Shown: piece by piece, positions 40,963 through 49,655 of the stretch | Layout: every line of letters begins with the position of its first letter | How positions within the stretch are numbered: position 1 is the stretch's first letter | From: Bacteroidaceae bacterium | Lineage (GTDB): Bacteria > Bacteroidota > Bacteroidia > Bacteroidales > Bacteroidaceae | NCBI GenBank assembly: GCA_024398615.1 | Contig: JAKSIU010000006.1 | Location: 1 to 64,000 of the forward strand | Direction of reading: 5' to 3' | DNA length: 64,000 nucleotides | Made by a program: the position numbers and the translations under genes | Notes under the pieces: generated by a model | Told to the model about the DNA's origin: nothing | Seen by the model: the letters and a program-made list of their open reading frames with translations, nothing else | Databases searched by the model: none

Positions 40963-41175
40963 GGAAACAAGTTTTGGATGATGGATGGTGGGGTCTGCGG
41001 ACTGCCGCTCCATGGCCTGCGCCAAGGCTTTCCAGGCTGAAACGCGGAACTCGCGGCTTTGCCGCTCAGACAGCCGCGTTTCTTCACGCCTGAAAAGCCT
41101 TGTCGCTTTTCGGCCATTCCACGGAAAGTCCGCACACCCCACCATCCATCATTCAAAAATGTCGCGGGCACCACT
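40963..41175. repeat. Long palindromic repeat, copy 1
   Basis: One near-perfect hairpin of about 200 bases. Outer arms GATGATGGATGGTGGGGT (40979) and ACCCCACCATCCATCATT (41138) are followed inwards by GCGGACT/AGTCCGC, ATGGCC/GGCCAT and CAAGGCTTT/AAAGCCTTG. It is homologous to 52675-52880 in inverted orientation. The remaining interval to the next gene holds only another inverted repeat. Confidence 0.85.
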
Positions 41176-41237
41176 TTCAATTGCAGTTACGGGTTACGGT
41201 TACGCATGGCGTTTTTGTCACGATGGCCCTTTCAATC

Positions 41238-41346
41238 CTTTCAGTTTTCAGTTGTCAGATGTCAGGGGCACGATACCATAGGGGGGTATTTAAAATTCTG
41301 AGCCCGTATATGTTGTATGTTTCTCTGAGTGACTGAAAACTGAAAG
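41238..41346. repeat. 15-bp inverted repeat CTTTCAGTTTTCAGT / ACTGAAAACTGAAAG
   Basis: Perfect arms at 41238-41252 and 41332-41346, 79 bases apart, in the 40936-41503 gene-free interval, which otherwise holds only the palindrome and the next promoter. Confidence 0.7.
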
Positions 41347-41448
41347 AGCTGAAAGATTTGTGTTTTAACGTTTCAGTTTGACTGCTTTAAGCCTTATTTG
41401 TAGAACATGTGATATTACGACCATTCTGCACAAAATCCGGGACAACTA

Positions 41449-41480
41449 TTGACTTTAGCTGAAATGTCGTATTATATTTG
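41449..41480 (+). promoter_or_regulatory. Promoter of the BspA-like gene
   Basis: TTGA at 41449-41452, 20 bases, TATATTTG at 41473-41480; leader about 20 bases. Confidence 0.65.
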
Positions 41481-41503
41481 CATCGTCGACTGAGGGAAAT
41501 GCA

Positions 41504-43378
41504 ATGAAGAATATGAGAAACAGATGCTTTTTTATTGTGACACTGATGTGCCTGATGTCATCGGCATATGTCTGCGGGCAGGAAAGGCTGACACCGGAGA
41601 GCATGGACGGCAGCAGCACGAAAGAGCATGACAGATATGTCCGAAAAGTTGATAACCTGCTTAACAGGAAAGGCGTATATGCCTGTGTGGTGAGGCCGTC
41701 ATTTGAGAATGAATATTCTCTTCTGGTTTATGATGACAAGCTCAAGGTTCTCACTTCAAACACGCAGATATGGTACGAGAAGCACAAGCCAAGGTCATCA
41801 AAAAGTGCCTCACTAAAAGTTGACAGGGAAATCTGTACAGCATTGCAGGATCTTTTTGTAGTAGCCATTGACACACGTTCAAAGTATGCTGATGACAGGA
41901 TATTGTTTGATGGAATAAGTTGGGTCTTCTCGAATCCGGAAGGAAAGACGGCATCGTGCCATTCACCTGAGTACGGATCAGGCACCCGTCGGTTGGCCAA
42001 TCTGGTGGAAACGATAATAAAAGGCGTCAAGGATGGTGACAATGCTTCGGTAAGCCGGGAACTTGGCCATATTCAGGAACTTGCGGACGATTTCCGCTCA
42101 CTGCAGCCCGGACCGGAACTTGAATATGACAAATTGATTTTCAGTGTGGCCAACAATGATGGCGTCAAGATAAGCTATGTCATCACATCGGCCGAAGAAC
42201 TGACCTGCAAGGTGACATTCAACTCTAAAAATGGCAGTGCGCTGAACAGGGAACTCTACAGCGGTGATGTGGCTATTCCTTCTGCCGTTGAATATGGGGG
42301 CAAGACCTATGCGGTTACACGCATTGGAGAACGTGCCTTTGCCAATTGCTGTGACCTGAAATCCGTTACTATCCCGGGCACGGTGACATTTATTGAGAAT
42401 CAGGCGTTCCTTCATTGCAAGGAATTGTCACACATAGACATTCCTCAAACCGTCACAAGCATAGGCGACAGGGCATTTTTCGGCTGTTCCAGTCTGTTGT
42501 CTCTGAATGTTCACAAGAATGTAAGCTATATAGGCATCGGGGCATTCGGGGCCTGCAGCGGACTGGTTTCCATAACAGTTGATAGTGACAACAGATATTA
42601 TGACAGCCGGAATGACTGCAACGGCATTATCGGGACTGCGTCCGGTTGCCTGATTGCCGGCTGTATCAATACACATATCCCGGAAACCGTAAAGAGTATA
42701 GGCGATGATGTTTTCAGCTGGTGTGAGAATCTGAAAAGCATAGTCATTCCAAATTCCGTAACCACCATAGGCGAATCAGCTTTTGAACATACCGGGCTTT
42801 CCAATATCAACATCCCGGAATCAGTGACTGAAATAGGTAACTGTGCTTTTGAGAATTGTTCTTCACTGAAGGAAGTCAGGTTGCCTGAATCAATCGGAAG
42901 AATTGGCGAATATACCTTCGGATTTTGCGACAACCTGGCATCGGTCAACATACCTGAGTCCGTCAGATATATTGGAGCATCAGCCTTCGAGCGCTGTTCA
43001 AGTCTGAAGACCGTAACCATATCTGCCGATACAATCTGCAATGCCGCATTCTTAGGATGTAAAGGTCTGACCGATGTAAGACTTGGCGATTCCGTGAAGT
43101 ATATAGGCCGTGCCGCATTTGCAGACTGCAAGAGTCTGAAAACTCTTACAATTCCCGAAAAAGTGACAAGACTTAATCCGTATATCTTCGGTGCCGGCGC
43201 CGATTCAGATATCACACTGACACTGAAAAGTCCCGTTCCTCCGGAAATTGACCCCGAAGCCCTTCCTGCAGGCCAGACAATCTATATCCCCAAAGGCTCG
43301 AAGAAGGCATACCAGAGTGCGTACCCGAAGGGCTATAACTTCGTCGAGATGCAAATGCCGGATAAGTTAAACTTGTAG
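41504..43378 (+). CDS. BspA-like LRR_5 surface protein
   Basis: 624 residues with a signal peptide (cut near SSAYVCGQE). Residues about 25-225 form an unrecognised N-terminal domain; from about 245 to 600 there are some thirteen BspA-type LRR_5 repeats with the pattern IGxxAFxxCxxLxxVxIPxSVxxI, for example VTSIGDRAFFGCSSL and VTEIGNCAFENCSSL. The last repeat closes with LPAGQTIYIPKGSKKAYQS. BspA-like proteins mediate adhesion in oral and gut Bacteroidetes; the ligand is unknown. Its last 46 bases overlap tail to tail with the propeller gene on the other strand. Confidence 0.88.
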   Translation: MKNMRNRCFFIVTLMCLMSSAYVCGQERLTPESMDGSSTKEHDRYVRKVDNLLNRKGVYACVVRPSFENEYSLLVYDDKLKVLTSNTQIWYEKHKPRSSKSASLKVDREICTALQDLFVVAIDTRSKYADDRILFDGISWVFSNPEGKTASCHSPEYGSGTRRLANLVETIIKGVKDGDNASVSRELGHIQELADDFRSLQPGPELEYDKLIFSVANNDGVKISYVITSAEELTCKVTFNSKNGSALNRELYSGDVAIPSAVEYGGKTYAVTRIGERAFANCCDLKSVTIPGTVTFIENQAFLHCKELSHIDIPQTVTSIGDRAFFGCSSLLSLNVHKNVSYIGIGAFGACSGLVSITVDSDNRYYDSRNDCNGIIGTASGCLIAGCINTHIPETVKSIGDDVFSWCENLKSIVIPNSVTTIGESAFEHTGLSNINIPESVTEIGNCAFENCSSLKEVRLPESIGRIGEYTFGFCDNLASVNIPESVRYIGASAFERCSSLKTVTISADTICNAAFLGCKGLTDVRLGDSVKYIGRAAFADCKSLKTLTIPEKVTRLNPYIFGAGADSDITLTLKSPVPPEIDPEALPAGQTIYIPKGSKKAYQSAYPKGYNFVEMQMPDKLNL

Positions 43379-44430
43379 AACATTTCATTGATACTATCCA
43401 GACCGTACAATACCAGATTTTCAGAGTCAAACGTGATGCGTTCCACCTGTCTGTCAAGAGTATGGCATCCTATAAGCCGGCCATTCCAATCAAAGATCCG
43501 GATTGAACTCAGACCGTCATCCGTATTGTGCGGAGAAAGCAGAATTATATAATTGTCCGACACATCGGCATTCTGGTTCTGTACTTTGAAATTCCTGTCC
43601 GCCTTGTCATCAATATCTGCGCCACCCAGACGATGGATGCTTACGGCCGTACCCTTTTTCATATCCATGATATGCAGATAATCCTTTGTTGTCATTGCAA
43701 AAGCCATTTTCGTTCCATCAGGTTTCCGGCATAGTAAACCATAATAAGCATATAGGAAATATATCTGCGCATCGGCTTCAATAGGCTGGCCATATACCGG
43801 TATCCGGCTTTCATTTCCGGAACGTATGATGGAGAAATATGGAACACTGTCAGTGACCTCGGGGCTTTCCATTATCTTATTCGTATAAGAGAAATACGTT
43901 TCTCCATACATGTGTACGATTGTCTTCCCAAGCGGTATCTCCGTGTCTTCCATCGGTCCGGGAACCATACTGCCTTTCGCTATGGATCTTGTGAGATTGA
44001 CACTCTTTGTCTCATTCAATACAGAGACATACATAATCAGATCTCCGTCTTTTTCCTCAAGATAATGCTTGCAGAATAAGGACGGTATATCCAGGAAATC
44101 ATTCCGCGCTCTTCCTGTCTTGCCGAAATCCACCCTGTCAGAAAGATTGCCGGTATTGATCACGGAGAACAGGGCGTTGCGGTTGCCGGTCGTTACTATC
44201 AGCATTGAATCAACTGCAACAATATCCGTGGCACCCATCACCTGTATGGGCAGCGGCTCACCATGCAACACGCCATCGCCATTGATGTCATATTCCTGAA
44301 CTGTCAGCTTGCTTGTAAGCCGTTTTGTCTGAACGTCAGAATCAGTGCAGCATGCAAGCAGCAATATTGATGCAAGGCACAATACGACATGATATCTGAT
44401 TGCCAATTTGAAGCAGAATACTTTTTCCAT
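43333..44430 (-). CDS. BF3164-like six-bladed propeller lipoprotein
   Basis: 365 residues. The N-terminal hydrophobic stretch ends in the lipobox LLLACCTDS (Cys27 or Cys28). The rest fits the TolB-like BF3164 propeller family: DFGKTGRARNDFLDIPSLF, FSIIRSGNESRIPVYG, SSIRIFDWNGRLIGCHTL and a final blade ENLVLYGLDSINEMFYKF. The GRARN(D/E)F/Y segment is shared with the propeller at 18904-20115. Function unknown. The stop lies inside the 3' end of the BspA-like gene on the opposite strand. Confidence 0.8.
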   Translation of the reverse strand: MEKVFCFKLAIRYHVVLCLASILLLACCTDSDVQTKRLTSKLTVQEYDINGDGVLHGEPLPIQVMGATDIVAVDSMLIVTTGNRNALFSVINTGNLSDRVDFGKTGRARNDFLDIPSLFCKHYLEEKDGDLIMYVSVLNETKSVNLTRSIAKGSMVPGPMEDTEIPLGKTIVHMYGETYFSYTNKIMESPEVTDSVPYFSIIRSGNESRIPVYGQPIEADAQIYFLYAYYGLLCRKPDGTKMAFAMTTKDYLHIMDMKKGTAVSIHRLGGADIDDKADRNFKVQNQNADVSDNYIILLSPHNTDDGLSSIRIFDWNGRLIGCHTLDRQVERITFDSENLVLYGLDSINEMFYKFNLSGICISTKL

Positions 44431-44539
44431 AGTTTTACGCCGTTATCCATTAGTCTTTGGTCACTAATGATATGACAATAAAAAAGTGGATTTACTACAT
44501 GTAATTGTGGTTTTTCGGTTGGATCGTTCTACTCTCAAA

Positions 44540-44722
44540 CTATTTTTCATTGTCCACTCTCCTTATTTTCCTCATTGCCAGATTGAACTTCGCGATATAG
44601 ACTATCGGCATCAGGAATACCGCAAGATATGTAAAATATAGATAGGACAAGCCAAATATGAACAGAATTCCGAATGCGCAGAATGCGGTTGTTGCCCACA
44701 GACTCCAAACAAAGGACCGCAT
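44540..44722 (-). CDS. Small two-helix membrane protein
   Basis: 60 residues with two hydrophobic segments at about 6-25 and 27-46 (FGILFIFGLSYLYFTYLAVF) and a basic C-terminus (RKIRRVDNEK), so both ends are probably cytoplasmic. No family recognised. It is real by composition rather than homology. Confidence 0.45.
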   Translation of the reverse strand: MRSFVWSLWATTAFCAFGILFIFGLSYLYFTYLAVFLMPIVYIAKFNLAMRKIRRVDNEK

Positions 44723-44785
44723 TCAGATATGTCCCGTCATTTCGTCTTCATCGTGTCACTTTTTTAATATAGTGTTGTCGGTTAG

Positions 44786-44805
44786 TATTAATATTAATAT
44801 CTTTG
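44786..44805 (+). promoter_or_regulatory. hicAB promoter with overlapping palindrome
   Basis: TATTAATATTAATA at 44786-44799 is a perfect 14-base palindrome that overlaps the -7 box TATCTTTG at 44798-44805. This is the expected place for autorepression by HicB. The hicA ATG follows 18 bases later. Confidence 0.7.
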
Positions 44806-44822
44806 CGTAAAATAATCATATC

Positions 44823-45023
44823 ATGAAATACAGTGAACTTGTCAAAATAGTACGTAGGGCAGGATGCGTTCCAACAGGGAAGCAAATGGGCGGACATCCG
44901 CTTTGGATTAATCCCAATACTGGAATGGTATTCAAAATGAGCAATCATTTGAGCCGGGAGGTAGCTACGGGAACATGTTTGGCAATTCTGAAGGCAGCTG
45001 GAGTAATAAAAAAGAACAAATGA
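44823..45023 (+). CDS. hicA: HicA-type mRNA interferase toxin
   Basis: 66 residues, the usual size. The dsRBD-like HicA fold is seen in MKYSELVKIVRRAGCVPTG, then the catalytic His in GGHPLWINPNTG, and the conserved end SREVATGTCLAILKAAGV. The active-site segment is normally S/T-G-S-H; here it reads MGGHPLW, still with His. It would cut mRNA unless bound by HicB. The stop overlaps the hicB start (ATGA). Confidence 0.88.
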   Translation: MKYSELVKIVRRAGCVPTGKQMGGHPLWINPNTGMVFKMSNHLSREVATGTCLAILKAAGVIKKNK

Positions 45024-45421
45024 AGATAAAGGCAATTATTGAAATGGCGTCCGATGGATCATTCAGTATCTATCATGACAGCGAGGGTCTGGATTTTCTG
45101 GTGACAGGAACTGGTAAGACCTTGGATGAGGCCAAGAATGATTTTCTGACAGGTTTTTCGGAAATCCGTGCATATCGTATGTCGCAAGGTATCAACACTG
45201 AAGATGTTGAATGGGTATGGTGTTACGATACTGCGTCATTCATTCGCGAATATGCATACGCTTTTACGCTGGCCGGATTATCACGTATAACTGGCGTTAA
45301 TCAGGGTATTCTTTCTCATTATGCAAACGGAACTTCCCGCCCATCGGACAAAACGCGTCAAAAGATACAGGATGGAATACGTAAGTTTGCAGATACCCTT
45401 TCCAAAGTGGATTTTTGCTGA
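45020..45421 (+). CDS. hicB: HicB-type antitoxin
   Basis: 133 residues from the ATG at 45020, which overlaps the hicA stop by four bases; an upstream in-frame start at 44975 lies inside hicA and is rejected. An N-terminal partial RNase-H-like HicB domain (IIEMASDGSFSIYHD, GTGKTLDEAKNDFLTG) is joined to a C-terminal helix-turn-helix (LAGLSRITGVNQGILSHYANGTSRPSDKTRQ). It neutralises HicA and represses the operon. A 22-bp motif shared with the higBA locus starts 8 bases after the stop. Confidence 0.88.
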   Translation: MKIKAIIEMASDGSFSIYHDSEGLDFLVTGTGKTLDEAKNDFLTGFSEIRAYRMSQGINTEDVEWVWCYDTASFIREYAYAFTLAGLSRITGVNQGILSHYANGTSRPSDKTRQKIQDGIRKFADTLSKVDFC

Positions 45422-45428
45422 CTTACGC

Positions 45429-45450
45429 GAACGGAGCCTGTCCCCTGTTC
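45429..45450 (+). repeat. 22-bp toxin-antitoxin-associated motif, copy 2
   Basis: GAACGGA, then GCCTGTCCCC, then TGTTC: 21 of 22 bases equal to the minus strand of 14309-14288. It lies just after hicB and just before the purU stop on the other strand. Confidence 0.8.
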
Positions 45451-45457
45451 GCAGGAA

Positions 45458-46309
45458 TCAGCTGAATACGACGGTCTTGTTCTTGTAGACCAGGATCTTG
45501 TGCTCGATGTGCTTCTGGACGGCATGTGACAGGACAATCTTTTCCAGGTCCTTGCCTTTGTTGACCAGATCCTGAGGCATGTCCTTGTGCGAGATGTGGA
45601 CCACGTCCTGGACAATGATGGGACCTGCATCGAGCTGGGCGGTCACGTAATGGCTGGTTGCACCGATAATCTTGACACCGCGGTCGAATGCTGCCTGATA
45701 AGGCTTGGCGCCTACGAATGCCGGCAGGAACGAGTGATGGATGTTGATTATGTGGTTGGGATAACGTGCAATCATGCGGTCGCCTATGATCTGCATGTAG
45801 CGGGCCAGGACTATGAAATCGACCTTGTTCTTTTCGAGCAGTTCGAGCATGACCGATTCCTGCTCAAGCTTGTTTTCCTTTGTTATGGGAATCTCATAGT
45901 ACGGAATGCCGAACATCTTTGCCACGGGCTCCATGTCGGGATGGTTGCTTACAATGAGCGGTATCTCCACGTTCCACTCGCCTGCGCTGTAGCGGGCAAG
46001 AAGGTCAAACAGGCAGTGGGACATCTTGGAAACGAAAATGGCCATGCGGGGCTTCTCGTCACTGAAGTACAGCTTGAACTCCATGTCGTACTTCTTGGCA
46101 TACAGGGTGCCGAAATAGTCCTTGATCTTGTCCCTTGGAATCAGGAACTCGTCTATGTTCCATTCTATGCGCATGTTGAAGATGTTCTCGACATGGTCAA
46201 CGAACTGGGCAAGATAGACTACGTTTCCGCGGTTCTCGGTTATGAAATTGGTTATGTCGGCAATGATTCCGGGTTTGTCGGGGCAGTGCAGAAGCAGTGT
46301 TACGGTCAT
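45458..46309 (-). CDS. purU: Formyltetrahydrofolate deformylase
   Basis: 283 residues from ATG 46309 (MTVTLLLHCPDKPGIIADITNF); the eleven codons upstream lack coding character. An ACT domain at about 1-80 and a formyltransferase-like domain at 85-283 with HHSFLPAFVGAKPY and the catalytic Asn/His/Asp set (IINIHHSFLP, THYV-type ATSHYVTAQLDAGPII). It releases formate from 10-formyl-THF, which balances one-carbon units and feeds PurT-type purine synthesis. It is monocistronic, facing hicAB. Confidence 0.92.
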   Translation of the reverse strand: MTVTLLLHCPDKPGIIADITNFITENRGNVVYLAQFVDHVENIFNMRIEWNIDEFLIPRDKIKDYFGTLYAKKYDMEFKLYFSDEKPRMAIFVSKMSHCLFDLLARYSAGEWNVEIPLIVSNHPDMEPVAKMFGIPYYEIPITKENKLEQESVMLELLEKNKVDFIVLARYMQIIGDRMIARYPNHIINIHHSFLPAFVGAKPYQAAFDRGVKIIGATSHYVTAQLDAGPIIVQDVVHISHKDMPQDLVNKGKDLEKIVLSHAVQKHIEHKILVYKNKTVVFS

Positions 46310-46388
46310 GACAGATTGATGTTTTTCGTTTCTGGGGTGCAAAAATACTCAAAAACCCGATACGTTGGCATATTTTGCCCGCTACCTG

Positions 46389-47648
46389 CTACCAGGCGTA
46401 GTTGAAATTGAGCGTAAGCAGTTCCTTGTACTGGTGGTAGCCCCAGTCCTCGTGCGGTTTCTTTACACTGTCGTCAAAGCGCCAGTGGGTGAAGAACTGC
46501 AGTGAGAAATATTTGGAAAGCTTGTAGTCCAGAGTGTTTTCAAAGTTTATTTCCACGCTCTTGAAGGTGGAATAGTACTGGAACTTCGAGTTGAGCGTGA
46601 AATCCTTGAAGAACGTGTATTTGAAGTTGCATTCAACCTTGCAACCCATTGAAAGGAGGTGGTTCTTTCCTTTTTCAATTCCATAATTGGTGACTATGCT
46701 GTCAACGCTCACGTAACGGTAGTTGTATGAAAACGGTGAGATCTGGAGTGACAGGGTAGTGGTGTTCTTCTTGAACTTGGGCTTGTAGTCCATACCTATT
46801 GACAGGTTGCTGTATGCCGGGGCAAGGAACTTTGACTTGAGCTTTGTCGGGACTTTCTGGTCAAATACCGGAAGGAACTGTGTGTAACTCTGCAGCTGGG
46901 CAGAATAGTACCAGTCGTTGTGTGCCTTGAGTCCGAATTTGGTGGTCAGTCTGAGCAGGTCGTCATTGGTGCGTACGTCGCGCTCGCTGCCGGTACCTGT
47001 CGAGATGAATCCCAGCTTCATTTCCAGCTTGTTGTCAAGTGTGGTGCCTTCATTGGCGTAGTTGGCTTCCAGTACGGTCGATGCAAGCACGGAGTGGTTG
47101 CTGGAGCCGCCTTTGTACCAGTTCTCCGAGAAATATGTCTGAGTGTACTTGCCCTGGAAATTGCCGAATGTCTTCCAGTGACGGGTCTTGTATACCTGCG
47201 TTTCCTGCTTCTTGTCATCGGTCGGCATGATGGTGTTGAGCCGGGTGTCGCTTATGGAAATTCCACTTGCCAGATTTTCTGTTACGGGCTTGACAAGTCT
47301 TACCTCCTTGAGCTCACCTTCGGTCTGGCGGACCAGTTCCGGACGGTCAAGGTAGAGCTTGAGCAGGGCCTTGTCGACAATCAGGTTGGTGCTGTCCGAA
47401 AGGGACCGGAATTCCGATATGGGAAGCAGTGATGTGTCGGCCGGAACGGTGGCATCGGACTCCAGAGCCGTGGGCTGCAGATCGGTCGCCCTGTCGATTA
47501 CTGACCGGTAAAGGGTGGCCGGCATGAACAGACGGAACATGAACGGATTGTCCGAAACGTCATCATAATCAGATTCCTGCGCACAGACATGTGCTGATGA
47601 CTGCAGAGCCAGTATGGTGACCAATGACAAGAATAATCTGTTTTTCAT
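46389..47648 (-). CDS. DUF3078 outer-membrane beta-barrel protein
   Basis: 419 residues with a signal peptide (MKNRLFLSLVTILALQSSAHVCAQ). Residues about 150-419 are alternating strands typical of DUF3078: WKTFGNFQGKYTQTYFSENWYKGGSSNHSVLA, seen at about 160-190, then repeated barrel strands that end in an aromatic residue (LTLNFNYAW), the usual C-terminal barrel signal. Localisation to the outer membrane is firm; what it transports is unknown. Divergent from yidC over overlapping promoters. Confidence 0.82.
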   Translation of the reverse strand: MKNRLFLSLVTILALQSSAHVCAQESDYDDVSDNPFMFRLFMPATLYRSVIDRATDLQPTALESDATVPADTSLLPISEFRSLSDSTNLIVDKALLKLYLDRPELVRQTEGELKEVRLVKPVTENLASGISISDTRLNTIMPTDDKKQETQVYKTRHWKTFGNFQGKYTQTYFSENWYKGGSSNHSVLASTVLEANYANEGTTLDNKLEMKLGFISTGTGSERDVRTNDDLLRLTTKFGLKAHNDWYYSAQLQSYTQFLPVFDQKVPTKLKSKFLAPAYSNLSIGMDYKPKFKKNTTTLSLQISPFSYNYRYVSVDSIVTNYGIEKGKNHLLSMGCKVECNFKYTFFKDFTLNSKFQYYSTFKSVEINFENTLDYKLSKYFSLQFFTHWRFDDSVKKPHEDWGYHQYKELLTLNFNYAW

Positions 47649-47670
47649 TTCGAGAGTTCAGTTGTATGCG

Positions 47671-47698
47671 CAAAAATACAATACTTTTTGTACCTTTG
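47671..47698. promoter_or_regulatory. Divergent -7 boxes for DUF3078 and yidC
   Basis: TATTTTTG on the minus strand (47678-47671) serves DUF3078, and TACCTTTG on the plus strand (47691-47698) serves yidC. They lie 12 bases apart, so each transcript starts within the upstream region of the other. Confidence 0.6.
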
Positions 47699-47726
47699 CG
47701 TCCTGTTAACGAATAAATAGGTAAAA

Positions 47727-49646
47727 GTGGATAGAAAATCATATATCGGACTCCTGCTTATTGGAGCTGCAATGGTGTTCTTTGTCCTGTGGTCAGGCAA
47801 ATCCCAAAAGAAGACTGCTCCCCAGCAGGCACAGTATGAACAGAAACTTGACTCGGCACGGACGGCTGCTCAGGAAAAGACTGAAATGGCGCTTGACAGT
47901 GCAATGGTCCAGGCAGTGGAATCGGCTTCCGATTCCCTTTCACCGCTCTTCCCGGCTCTGCACGGCAGCGAACAGACCGTCACTCTTGACAACGGTCTGG
48001 TACAGATAGACATAACCAGCAAGGGCGCTACTCCCTCGAAGGTGGTGCTTCCGGGATACAAAAACCAGCAGGGTGGTCCCGTATGCCTTTTCGATAAGGA
48101 TGAAATCAACATGAACTTCAAGTTCGACGGCAAGAACATGAACATTCTGAGCCGCGATCTTTACTTCCAGCCAGTCGGCGTGACATCCACATCGGTCACC
48201 ATGCGTCTGGAGACCAACGGTTACGGACACATGGATTTCATCTATTCTCTGCTGCCTGAAAGCTACATGCTGAATCTTGACATCAAGGCTGTCGGCATGG
48301 ACAACTTCTTCAGCACCGGAACTGAAACCCTTGCCGTTGACTGGATTCAGAATCTGCGTCAACAGGAGAAGGGATTCGACTTCGAGCAGCGCTATACGGA
48401 ACTCACATACAAGCGTAACGACAAGTCAAAGGCAAAGCTTCTTGGCACCCCGATGCTCAAGAGGAAGAGCACGGCAATGCTGTCGGCCGCCAGAAAGCTT
48501 ACCGTTGAGGAACCGCTTGACTGGGTCGCTTTCAAGAACCAGTTCTTCTCATGCATAATGATGTCCAATTCGTGCTTTGAGGCCGATGCCAAGCTGGCCG
48601 GACAGTCATATAAGGAAGGTAAGGGCTATCTGAAAAAACTCATGCTGCAGGCAAGGAACCAGTTCGACCCGAGAGGTGCCGAGGCAAGCTGCTTCCAGTT
48701 CTATTTCGGTCCTAACGACTATGCCGTTCTCAAGGACAACAGCAAGCTGTCACGCGGTGAGGGCAAGGCAAGACTGAACGCAGTCATCAATCTGGGATGG
48801 CCTGTGGTGCGTGAGGTGAACCGTTTCCTGCTCATTCCTCTGTTCAACCTGCTTTCACACTGGAATCTCAATATGGGTCTGGTCATACTGCTCATGACAA
48901 TCATAGTCAAGCTGCTGGTAATGCCTGCCCAGGTCAAGTCATACATGTCAAGCGCCAAGATGCGCGCTCTGAAGCCGTATGCTGACCAGATTGCAGCCCA
49001 GTACCCCAAGGAGGAGGATGCAATGAAGAAACAGCAGGAGACCATGGCTATGTACAGCAAGTACGGAGTCAGCCCAATGGGCGGATGTCTGCCTGCCCTG
49101 GTGCAGATGCCGGTCTGGATGGCTTTCTACTTCCTGGTTCCTAATGCAATCGAACTCCGCCAGCAGAGCTTCCTCTGGGCAACTGACCTTACCGGTTTCG
49201 ATGACCTGATTCATTGGAACACCCATATTCCATGGATTGGAACTCATCTGAGCATATTCTGCGTGCTGTTCTGCGTGACGAACATAATCAACACCGCCAT
49301 TTCAATGAAACAGCAGCAGGTGACTCCCGGTCAGGAAGAAACCCAGAATATGATGAAGTGGATGATGTACCTGATGCCGGTGTTCTTCTTCTTCGGATTC
49401 AACAACTATTCTTCAGGTCTGTGCTACTACTACTTCATATCCGGTCTGGTAAGCATCATCACAATGATATGGCTGCGCCGCTCCACCGATGAGAAGAAGA
49501 TTCTGGCTAAACTTGAGGCCGATTATGCAGCCAGCCGCAACGATCCGTCCAAGGCCAAGAAGGCATCGGGTATGATGGCCCGCCTTGAGGCCATGCAGAA
49601 GGAGCAGGAGAGGCTCCAGCAACAGCAGCAGCGCAGGAACAACTGA
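47727..49646 (+). CDS. yidC: Membrane protein insertase YidC
   Basis: 639 residues. The start is GTG 47727; an in-frame TAG lies three codons upstream and no ATG precedes the first membrane helix (YIGLLLIGAAMVFFVLW). A periplasmic beta-supersandwich domain at about 75-360 is followed by the five-helix insertase core (LNMGLVILLMTIIVKLLVMPAQ, MGGCLPALVQMPVWMAFYF, NMMKWMMYLMPVFFFFGF). It inserts proteins into the inner membrane with or without Sec. The Gln-rich tail (ERLQQQQQRR) may contact the ribosome. The ABC gene follows 9 bases later. Confidence 0.95.
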   Translation: MDRKSYIGLLLIGAAMVFFVLWSGKSQKKTAPQQAQYEQKLDSARTAAQEKTEMALDSAMVQAVESASDSLSPLFPALHGSEQTVTLDNGLVQIDITSKGATPSKVVLPGYKNQQGGPVCLFDKDEINMNFKFDGKNMNILSRDLYFQPVGVTSTSVTMRLETNGYGHMDFIYSLLPESYMLNLDIKAVGMDNFFSTGTETLAVDWIQNLRQQEKGFDFEQRYTELTYKRNDKSKAKLLGTPMLKRKSTAMLSAARKLTVEEPLDWVAFKNQFFSCIMMSNSCFEADAKLAGQSYKEGKGYLKKLMLQARNQFDPRGAEASCFQFYFGPNDYAVLKDNSKLSRGEGKARLNAVINLGWPVVREVNRFLLIPLFNLLSHWNLNMGLVILLMTIIVKLLVMPAQVKSYMSSAKMRALKPYADQIAAQYPKEEDAMKKQQETMAMYSKYGVSPMGGCLPALVQMPVWMAFYFLVPNAIELRQQSFLWATDLTGFDDLIHWNTHIPWIGTHLSIFCVLFCVTNIINTAISMKQQQVTPGQEETQNMMKWMMYLMPVFFFFGFNNYSSGLCYYYFISGLVSIITMIWLRRSTDEKKILAKLEADYAASRNDPSKAKKASGMMARLEAMQKEQERLQQQQQRRNN

Positions 49647-49655
49647 TAGAGCGTT

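Noticed and set aside
45587..46405. 272-codon plus-strand open frame
   Set aside because: Antisense to purU; no family resemblance.
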